From the NCBI GenBank assembly GCA_038321965.1, contig JBBQFL010000001.1:1-64000 (forward strand): 64,000 nucleotides of DNA, read 5' to 3'. The stretch is from UKL13-2 sp038321965 (lineage in GTDB: Bacteria; Pseudomonadota; Gammaproteobacteria; Burkholderiales; Usitatibacteraceae). The notes under the pieces were generated by a model. That model was not told the origin of the DNA, made no database searches, and worked only from the letters and a program-made list of their open reading frames with translations. This document shows, one piece after another, positions 7,816 to 14,486 of the stretch. Positions within the stretch are counted from its first letter, which is position 1. Each line of letters begins with the position of its first letter. The position numbers and the translations under genes are program-made.

Positions 7816-8816
7816 GCGCGCCACTGCTGGAACTGAAAGGCATTTCCAAGCGCTTCGAGAAAAAACTCGATCTGGCCGGGCGCTTCGCGCGTTCACTTGG
7901 CGCCGGGTTGAGAGAAGAAGTGGTGCACGCCGTTGACCGCGTCGATTTAAAGATCAACAAGGGCGAGGTCGTCGGTCTGGTCGGCGAGTCAGGCTGTGGA
8001 AAATCCACGCTGGGACGTGTCGTGGTTGGATTGCATCAACAAACCGAGGGCGACAAACTCTGGCGCGGCAAGGATGTGGACACCATGTCTGGCGAGCAAA
8101 AGCGCGCCATGCAACTCGAAGCGCAGATGATCTTTCAGGACCCCTACGCCTCGCTCAATCCGCGCTACCGCGTCGAAGACATCATCGGCGAAGCACCCGT
8201 CGTCCACGGCATCATCAACGGCAAAGACAAGTCGACGTACGTCGCCGAAGTCATGGAGCGCGTCGGCCTGGACCCCGCGTTATCCCGACGTTTCCCCCAC
8301 CAATTCTCTGGCGGTCAGCGCGCACGCATCGGCATCGCGCGGGCGCTGGCGGTCAAGCCGAATTTCCTGGTTTGCGACGAAGCTGTCGCGGCACTTGATG
8401 TGTCGATTCAGGCACAGGTACTCAATCTGTTCATCAAGCTGCGTGAAGAGCTGGATCTCACGTATCTGTTTATCAGTCATGATCTGGGTGTGGTGCGGCA
8501 TTTGTCGGATCGCGTCGTCATCATGTATCTGGGGCGCGTGGTGGAAACCGCCCCAGCCGAAGAGTTGTTCAGCAAGCCCAATCATCCCTACACGCAAGGC
8601 CTGCTTGCCGAAGTTCCTTCGCTGACCGTTCGCAAGAAAGACTTTGTCGCTATCAAAGGCGAAATCCCGTCGCCGCTAAACCCACCGACGGGCTGCCATT
8701 TTCATCCACGCTGCCCTCACACGTCTTCCGTGCCCGGCAACAAATGCAAGACCGAGCAACCTATGCTCAAAGAGATCGCCGTGAATCGTTGGTCGGCATG
8801 CCACCTGAATCAATGA
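7812..8816 (+). CDS. dppF: Peptide ABC transporter ATPase, DppF/OppF type
   Basis: This second ATPase has 334 residues and starts at an ATG overlapping the dppD stop (ATGA), indicating coupled translation. It has Walker A GESGCGKS, Q-loop MIFQDPYASLNPRY, signature FSGGQRARIGIA, Walker B FLVCDEAVAALD and H-loop FISHDLGVV. In Walker B the usual Pro-Thr/Ser-Ser after DE is Ala-Val-Ala, a conservative variant seen in some OppF proteins. The C-terminal extension contains FHPRCPH. Its last ~30 codons and the first bases beyond are duplicated at 10611-10711. Confidence 0.92.
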   Translation: MSAPLLELKGISKRFEKKLDLAGRFARSLGAGLREEVVHAVDRVDLKINKGEVVGLVGESGCGKSTLGRVVVGLHQQTEGDKLWRGKDVDTMSGEQKRAMQLEAQMIFQDPYASLNPRYRVEDIIGEAPVVHGIINGKDKSTYVAEVMERVGLDPALSRRFPHQFSGGQRARIGIARALAVKPNFLVCDEAVAALDVSIQAQVLNLFIKLREELDLTYLFISHDLGVVRHLSDRVVIMYLGRVVETAPAEELFSKPNHPYTQGLLAEVPSLTVRKKDFVAIKGEIPSPLNPPTGCHFHPRCPHTSSVPGNKCKTEQPMLKEIAVNRWSACHLNQ

Positions 8817-8828
8817 AAGTTCAACGAT
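8726..8828 (+). repeat. Direct repeat copy A (3' end of dppF)
   Basis: This stretch, from the TTCCGTGCCCGG in dppF through the stop codon and 12 bases beyond, recurs at 10611-10711. By hand alignment about 13 of 100 positions differ and no gap is needed. The two copies bracket the pair of secreted-protein genes. Confidence 0.85.
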
Positions 8829-8876
8829 ATTCTCATTGTTCGCCAACTTCGACTAGATCGTTAACAGCACTCCAAA

Positions 8877-9650
8877 ATGTCTCGCTTTACAATCAGCCTT
8901 CGAACCTTCTATTGTGGTGTGGGCTTTCTTCTCTTGTCGCTGAGCAATGCAGGGCATTCATTTACAACAATCTTGCCTGACCGTTTTGCCTTCTCGATTG
9001 GCGTAGCGCCCCGTACTTCAGCGGTTGGTTCGCCACGCACCTTGTTCGCCAATGGCTGTACTGGCCCGGTTACGCTAGACGAATCTGAAGTTGCGACGAC
9101 CGGCGCGCTGGTGATGCGAATCGTTCCACAATCGCTTGGCTGCATCGAGCCAACGAAAACGGTGAGCTTTATACCCCGAAGCATCTCGACGCAGCGAGTA
9201 GTCATGAAGTTGCCTGACGGCAGTATTGTGGCTGAGGCAACAATAGAAACGGTGGCCCAGGCTCCCTCCACCGTTAATCTTGACGGGATGTGGTTCGACC
9301 CGACAACCAACGGCTCGGGCATTTCGTTTCATCACTCGGTAGCCAGTGACAACACGTTTGGCACATGGTTTTTGTATGGCACCACAAACACATCTGTTAC
9401 GCGCTGGTATTCGCTGCAAAACATGAAATGGGCACAAAGTGGCGCAATGCTTGTTGGACTCGCATACGAGGCTACGGCATCCGGGCTTCCGATTTGTGTG
9501 GTTGGCGACGATTGTCCACGACCTGCCGCCGTCAGGCCGGTGGGGTCTGTCACGGTCTCGGTGATTGATGAGAACAACGTGCGTGTCGAGGCATTTGACC
9601 AGTATGGCCGAAGCGCTTTTGTATCCCTACTCAAAAGACTTCAGTTTTAG
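8877..9650 (+). CDS. Hypothetical secreted protein with GMWFDPxxNGSGI motif (paralog 1)
   Basis: This 257-residue protein starts with a signal peptide (residues 1-28, hydrophobic run GVGFLLLSLSNAG) and is probably exported. The central region, residues about 140-200, carries GMWFDPTTNGSGISFHH, FGTWFLYG and RWYSLQNMKW. This resembles the WWNPxESGWGxxxxHQ...FATWFxYD repeats seen in many secreted proteins of beta- and gammaproteobacteria, whose function is not known to me. Four cysteines in the mature part could form disulfides. The next gene is a diverged copy with the same core and the same C-terminal LQF ending. The pair sits inside a duplicated dppF tail, so it is probably an insertion. Confidence 0.6.
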   Translation: MSRFTISLRTFYCGVGFLLLSLSNAGHSFTTILPDRFAFSIGVAPRTSAVGSPRTLFANGCTGPVTLDESEVATTGALVMRIVPQSLGCIEPTKTVSFIPRSISTQRVVMKLPDGSIVAEATIETVAQAPSTVNLDGMWFDPTTNGSGISFHHSVASDNTFGTWFLYGTTNTSVTRWYSLQNMKWAQSGAMLVGLAYEATASGLPICVVGDDCPRPAAVRPVGSVTVSVIDENNVRVEAFDQYGRSAFVSLLKRLQF

Positions 9651-9658
9651 GCCGCCAA

Positions 9659-10533
9659 ATGAGCCCTCATCAAATGACTTGCAATTCGCTAGATTTTGTT
9701 AAGTGCGCAGGGTTTTTCTTGGTACTACTTCTTACTTGGATGTCGTCACCTTCCGCAGAGGAGACAAAAACCCCAGGCATCACTTCCAAGGCTGCTGCCG
9801 TTTCGCCTCCTGGGGGACTTGACTTTCTGTTAGCTGTGCATCCGGCAGTAGGCAAGACCAATCAGACCAGAACTATTTTCTTGCAATTTGTATGCCTGGT
9901 TGCTCAGATCAATCGGTCTCCCTTGACACGTCATTGATGGAAAGCCAAGGTGTTTTGACAATTCGGACGCAAGATTTGGTTGGTTTTTGCCCATTGCAAC
10001 CGCCTCCTCGCGCTGTCCGTTTTGATTTGACGTTTACTCCCATCAAGGTGGGAACACTTAGACTGCGTTGGGACAGGGGTGGTGCCGACGTGATAATTCA
10101 AAGCAATGCTGAGAACGTCAGCTCTAAATTCGACACAAATGGTATGTGGTTCGATGCAGTGACTAATGGGTCGGGCATCGCCTTGCACCACCGTCGAAGC
10201 GCCAGTGAGGTTGCATTCGGCACATGGTTTCTTTTCAACAACAATGGCGAGCCTCGCTGGTATACATTGCAGTCCGCGAATTGGCAGCAGGATGGAAGTG
10301 TTCTCGAAGGGTTGCTAATTCAAGTGGTCGGAAGGTGCCCAACTGCGGGCCTGTCTGCATGTCCGGCGGTCGGAGCCATTGCGTTCGGCCCCTCCACTTC
10401 AAAAACCAGTTTTGGCGTGATCCCCTCGCTTGTCCGACTTTCTTTTCAATCGGCAACGCGCGCTCGTGCAGACGTCTTGACCCTTGGAGGCACGCTATTA
10501 TTTACTTCAGAATTGACAAAACTCCAATTTTGA
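9659..10533 (+). pseudogene. Secreted-protein paralog 2, interrupted by a frameshift
   Basis: The 5' part (ATG 9659) encodes a signal peptide (FVKCAGFFLVLLLTWMSSPSA) and continues in frame to about 9880. The rest of the homology (CMPGCSDQSVSL, then GMWFDAVTNGSGIALHH, FGTWFLFN, RWYTLQSANW, ending TKLQF) is in the frame one base back. The switch falls at the run of four T at 9876-9879; one more T would restore a single frame of about 290 codons similar to paralog 1. It may be a true mutation, a sequencing error in a homopolymer, or a -1 slippage; the run of only four T makes efficient slippage unlikely. Confidence 0.65.
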
Positions 10534-10610
10534 CCCTCTGGTGAGCGAAAGCGCGGATGAACGCGCGCGTGAGCTAACATCAATACTGGAATTGTATGTT
10601 CAGCCGCGGT

Positions 10611-10711
10611 TTCCGTGCCCGGTTGCAAATGCAAGACCGAGCAGCCTATGCTAAAACAGATCGCCATGAATCGCAGTTCGGCGCGCCACCTGAATCAATG
10701 AAAGTTGAACG
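10611..10711 (+). repeat. Direct repeat copy B: decayed dppF 3' fragment
   Basis: This segment still reads as the tail of DppF in frame (VPGCKCKTEQPMLKQIAMN, later ARHLNQ and stop), with the family cysteine of copy A's SACHLNQ changed to arginine. It continues past the stop with AAAGTTGAACG, matching the dppF downstream sequence. It has no upstream coding context and is a gene fragment. The next gene starts three bases after it. Confidence 0.8.
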
Positions 10712-10713
10712 TT

Positions 10714-11691
10714 ATGTCATCCCTCCATTCTCCATCCCCGGCATTCACCATCGCTGCATCCCGCACCGACCATGACCACGACGTCCCAGTCGTTTTCGAT
10801 TCTCCGCACAGTGGCACCCAATACCCGCCCGACTTCGATACCATCGTGCCGCGCCTTACTTTGTGCCGCGCCGAAGACACGCACGTAGAGGCGCTCTTTG
10901 GCGCCGCGCCTGACCACGGGGCGGTGCTGATCGCGGCAGAATTTCCACGCAGCTACATCGACGCCAATCGTTCTTTGCTCGACATCGACGCCGCATTGCT
11001 GGATGGTGCCTGGCCGGGGCCGATCAACGTCACCAGGAAAACCGAGAAAGGTATCGGCCTCGTCTGGCGATTGCTCGATACCGGCGAACCTATCTACACC
11101 CGCAAGCTCACGGTGGCTGAAGTGCAGGCGCGGATCAGCAATTGCTATGCGCCGTATCACAAGGCAGTACGCGACGCGATCAACGCTGCACACAAGCACT
11201 ACGGAGCGGTGTGGCACGTCAATTGCCATTCGATGCCAGCTACGTCATCAGTGATATCCGAAGAGGGGCCAGGTGTCCCGCGTGCAGATTTCGTTCTCGG
11301 CGACCGTGATGGCAGCACCTGTGATGCCGAATTCACCGCATTCGTTGCCAGTACTTTGCGCGCGATGGGCTACGACGTGCGGATCAATGATCCTTACAAA
11401 GGGGTCGAACTAGTGCGCGCCTACTCGGACCCGTCGCAAAATAAGCATTCGCTGCAGATCGAGGTCAATCGCAAGCTCTACATGGACGAAAATAGTCGGG
11501 AGCCCAACGCCAATTTCACGAAACTGCAAGGCGACTTAACAAGTCTCATTGCCGCGATTTCAGACTATGCGCGCAAGCACATTCCCGATCACGGACACCA
11601 CCATGATTGTGGACACGATCATCACCACGGCGATGACCACGCGCATGACCACGGCCACCCACACAAAAGCGGACACCAACATGACCATTAA
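10714..11691 (+). CDS. N-formylglutamate amidohydrolase family protein with His-rich tail
   Basis: The 325-residue protein matches the N-formylglutamate deformylase/amidohydrolase (HutG-2 type) family, which hydrolyses N-formyl-L-glutamate or related N-acyl compounds using zinc. Family signatures are VVFDSPHSGTQYP, CRAEDTHVEALF, FPRSYIDANRS, CHSMPATSS and ADFVLGDRDGSTC. The last ~33 residues are almost only His, Asp, Gly and Lys (for example HGHHHDCGHDHHHGDDHAHD), a likely metal-binding extension absent from typical members. I use ATG 10714; an upstream TTG at 10705 adds three residues. The 3' end overlaps the next gene by 11 bases in another frame. Confidence 0.8.
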   Translation: MSSLHSPSPAFTIAASRTDHDHDVPVVFDSPHSGTQYPPDFDTIVPRLTLCRAEDTHVEALFGAAPDHGAVLIAAEFPRSYIDANRSLLDIDAALLDGAWPGPINVTRKTEKGIGLVWRLLDTGEPIYTRKLTVAEVQARISNCYAPYHKAVRDAINAAHKHYGAVWHVNCHSMPATSSVISEEGPGVPRADFVLGDRDGSTCDAEFTAFVASTLRAMGYDVRINDPYKGVELVRAYSDPSQNKHSLQIEVNRKLYMDENSREPNANFTKLQGDLTSLIAAISDYARKHIPDHGHHHDCGHDHHHGDDHAHDHGHPHKSGHQHDH

Positions 11692-12646
11692 GCCAGGCGG
11701 CTCACCGTATGTCGTAGAACTGCTGCCACCGGACATTTCCGCTTATCGGTCCGGCAACAGCGGCGTGGAATACATCAACACGTTCGATAGCGGCAAGGCG
11801 GGACCACATGTGATGGTGAATGCCGTCACGCACGGCAACGAACTTTGCGGTGCCATCGCCGTGGACCGTCTGTTCAAAATGAATGTGCACCCGAGACGCG
11901 GAAAATTATCTCTCGCGTTCGCCAATGTGGCCGCGTTCCACTCCTTCAATCCGGCGCTGCCGCATGCATCGCGCTTTGTCGATGAGGACTTCAATCGGGT
12001 CTGGACACCGGCTGTGCTGGGAGGCTCAAGGCAATCGGTGGAGCTGACCCGCGCGCGCGCGATGCGGCCCATGATCGACAAGATCGACTTCCTGCTCGAC
12101 ATTCATTCAATGCACGACCCGCATGGCCCGGTGATGATTTCCGGACCACTTGATAAGGGCATCGCACTCTCAAAGCAGACCGGTGTACCGGAATTTATCG
12201 TTGCCGACGCTGGGCACGCCAATGGCACCAGAATGCGCGACTTCGGCGGTTTCGGCGACCCGGCTTCACACAAAGCGGCGTTACTGGTGGAGTGTGGCCA
12301 ACACTGGGAACTTGCCAGCGCAGACCTGGCATGGCAAACCGTCTGGCGTTTCCTGCGTGCGCTCGATGTCGTCGATCCGGCAATCGCGACAGCGCAGATC
12401 GATAGCCGACCGGTTCCCGCACAAAAGGTCGTACGCGTTACCGAGGCCGTTATTGCCAACAGCAAAGACTTCGCGTTTTCCGAAGGCCTTCGTGGACTTT
12501 CGATTGTGCCGAAGCGCGGTGATGTTATCGCCATGGACGGCGCCACGCCGGTGTTGGCGCCTTATGACAACTGCGTGCTCATTATGCCGACAATGATTCA
12601 TGTTAAACCGGGTTTGACCGCGGTGCGATTGGGTCGTCTGGAGTAG
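11681..12646 (+). CDS. Succinylglutamate desuccinylase/aspartoacylase-family zinc hydrolase
   Basis: The 321-residue protein belongs to the M14-like AstE/aspartoacylase group, which removes an acyl group from an N-acyl amino acid. The first zinc motif is NAVTHGNELCG (H and E ligands); later marks are DEDFNRVW, FLLDIHSMHDP (third ligand His) and AALLVECGQHWE with the likely catalytic Glu. The C-terminal ~90 residues form the usual beta domain. The ATG at 11681 lies within the His-tail codons of the previous gene. The overlap and pairing with an N-formylglutamate amidohydrolase suggest both act on N-acyl amino acids or dipeptides, perhaps imported by the upstream transporter; that link is inference. 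Confidence 0.85.
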   Translation: MTIKPGGSPYVVELLPPDISAYRSGNSGVEYINTFDSGKAGPHVMVNAVTHGNELCGAIAVDRLFKMNVHPRRGKLSLAFANVAAFHSFNPALPHASRFVDEDFNRVWTPAVLGGSRQSVELTRARAMRPMIDKIDFLLDIHSMHDPHGPVMISGPLDKGIALSKQTGVPEFIVADAGHANGTRMRDFGGFGDPASHKAALLVECGQHWELASADLAWQTVWRFLRALDVVDPAIATAQIDSRPVPAQKVVRVTEAVIANSKDFAFSEGLRGLSIVPKRGDVIAMDGATPVLAPYDNCVLIMPTMIHVKPGLTAVRLGRLE

Positions 12647-12653
12647 GTTTACC

Positions 12654-13157
12654 GTGATACGACGGCTGGCGACAGGAGACGCACAGGCCTATTGGCAAAC
12701 GCGCAACCGTGGCCTGGCGGAATTTCCGGACGCCTTCACGACTAGCGTTGAAGAGGGGGCGGCGACGCTACCTTCCGAGCTCGTAAAGCGTTTCGGCGCA
12801 AATGGGTCAGACGATTTTGTGTTGGGCGCATTCGCCGATGATGGGTCGTTGGTCGGCTATGCGGGCTTTCAACGAGAGACCAGACAAAAGAATCGGCACA
12901 AGGGTCTGCTCGTCGGTATGTATGTTGTGCCCGAATTTCGTAGCCGCGGACTTGGGCAGACGCTATTGCTGACGCTGATCGAAGAAGTGCGGGCGATGCA
13001 TGGTATGGAAAAGCTCAATATTAGCGTTACGCTTTCAAACGCAGACGCACGCAAACTCTATTTGGGTGCGGGTTTTTTGCCATTCGGCGTCGAGCAAAAC
13101 GCGATCAAGGTCGGCGTTGTCAGCTATGCAAAAGAGTACATGTCACTGACGCTCTGA
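12654..13157 (+). CDS. GNAT-family N-acetyltransferase
   Basis: The 167-residue protein starts at GTG 12654, 7 bases after the previous stop, and probably belongs to that operon. The acetyl-CoA binding signature is at about residues 92-112: GMYVVPEFRSRGLGQTLL, with the R-S-R-G-L-G pyrophosphate loop. The later SNADARKLYLGAGFLPFG is the typical final strand-helix of GNAT enzymes. The substrate cannot be told; acetylation of an amine or amino acid would fit the acyl-amino-acid theme of the two genes before it. Confidence 0.85.
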   Translation: MIRRLATGDAQAYWQTRNRGLAEFPDAFTTSVEEGAATLPSELVKRFGANGSDDFVLGAFADDGSLVGYAGFQRETRQKNRHKGLLVGMYVVPEFRSRGLGQTLLLTLIEEVRAMHGMEKLNISVTLSNADARKLYLGAGFLPFGVEQNAIKVGVVSYAKEYMSLTL

Positions 13158-13169
13158 AGTTGCAAGAAG

Positions 13170-14459
13170 CTAGCTTTGAGGCAAATCTTCGGTCTTGCCA
13201 GACGGTCGAATGCCGAGCTGTTTCAGCTTTCTGTACAGATGCGTTCTCTCCAGGCCTACTTTGTCGGCTACCCGCGACATATTGCCTTCCTCGCGGCGGA
13301 TATGATGCAGGAAATATTGATACTCAAATCGTTCACGTGCTTCACGCAAGGGCAGATCAAACGGTATCCGGCTGATCGCCCCCGATGCGCCGACTGGATC
13401 CAGGCCGATTTCGCGGGCGACGCGAACCACATCTTCAGCCGAAACTTCGCCGGACAGGCTCGTCAGCGCCAGCGTCTTGACCGCATTTTGGAGTACCGGC
13501 AGATTGCCTGGCCATTCAAGGTTCCTGAGCGCATTAAGTGCGCCAACACTGAAATGGCGCAGTGGACACTCATTGGCCTCCACCATTTGCAGCAGGATCG
13601 TATTGGCAAGGTCAGGAATGTCTTCTGGATGCTCCCGCAGACTGGGAATGCGCAGCGTGACACCAGAGAGCTGTGTGAGCAGGGTGGCATCGAATTCACC
13701 GCTCTCGATCAACGGCATCATCGGCTGAGCGGTGGAAGCGACCAGTCGAACGTTAAACTTTTCGAGCTTGGCCAAGAGCTGCATCAGGCCTTTCTGCTCG
13801 CCCTTGTTCAGTGCTTCAAGTTGATCAATGAATAGTACGCCGTCGCGCGCATCGGCCAGCGGTGCAAAGGGGTTCTTTGCCAACCAGCCATGGTCCAAGG
13901 GTTGCAACCACGCAGTATTGCGCTGGTGCACCATGCGCGCAATCAGCTCGAATCCACAACCCGCTTCACCGGTCAGCAGGAGCGGTACTTTCAGACGGCT
14001 GACTTGTTCGAGCCGTTGCCGCAGCTCTGTCACGACTTTGGCACGACCGAGGTGTGCAAAGGTAAGTCCAGGCTTGGGTAACATTTTCCCCCCCGCCAAC
14101 GCCTTGCTCACGGTCGCGATCAGCTTTGGCAGGCTAATGGGTTTTTCAAGAAAATCAAATGCGCCGATACGCGTCGCTTCGATAGCCGACTCTATCGTCC
14201 CATGACCGGACATCATGACGACTGGCATCGTCAACTGACCGGAAACTGCCCACTCCTTTAACAGCGAAATGCCATCGGTATCCGGCATCCAGATATCCAG
14301 CAACACCAGGTCCGGGCGCTGTTCCCGGCGCGCTGCGCGCGCCGCGGTTGCGTTCTCGGCGACCCTGACGTTGTAACCTTCATCAGTCAGAATTTCCGAT
14401 AGAAGTTCGCGGATGCCGATTTCATCATCCACAACCAGAATATTATTGTTCGTTGTCAT
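13170..14459 (-). CDS. ntrX: NtrX-type response regulator with degenerate AAA+ module
   Basis: The protein has 429 residues. Residues 1-120 are a receiver domain with phospho-acceptor D55 (LVLLDIWMPDTDG) and the switch lysine in FLEKPIS. Residues about 140-370 correspond to the sigma-54 activator AAA+ domain. However, the Walker A is GEAGCGFE instead of GESGTGKE, lacking the lysine, the GAFTGA loop is absent, Walker B reads GVLFIDQLE, and the sensor II region is WPGNLPVLQN without the usual arginine. The C-terminus is a FIS-type helix-turn-helix (MSRVADKVGLERTHLYRKLKQLGI shortened here). It therefore should bind DNA but not remodel sigma-54 polymerase. A GTG at 14468 is an alternative start. 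It follows its kinase ntrY in one operon. Confidence 0.85.
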   Translation of the reverse strand: MTTNNNILVVDDEIGIRELLSEILTDEGYNVRVAENATAARAARREQRPDLVLLDIWMPDTDGISLLKEWAVSGQLTMPVVMMSGHGTIESAIEATRIGAFDFLEKPISLPKLIATVSKALAGGKMLPKPGLTFAHLGRAKVVTELRQRLEQVSRLKVPLLLTGEAGCGFELIARMVHQRNTAWLQPLDHGWLAKNPFAPLADARDGVLFIDQLEALNKGEQKGLMQLLAKLEKFNVRLVASTAQPMMPLIESGEFDATLLTQLSGVTLRIPSLREHPEDIPDLANTILLQMVEANECPLRHFSVGALNALRNLEWPGNLPVLQNAVKTLALTSLSGEVSAEDVVRVAREIGLDPVGASGAISRIPFDLPLREARERFEYQYFLHHIRREEGNMSRVADKVGLERTHLYRKLKQLGIRPSGKTEDLPQS

Positions 14460-14486
14460 ATTTTTCACTCAGCGTGCATCATACGG

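Noticed and set aside
9870..9895. Programmed ribosomal frameshift in the second secreted paralog
   Set aside because: A run of only four T without a slippery heptamer or clear downstream stimulator makes programmed slippage unlikely; mutation or sequence error is simpler.
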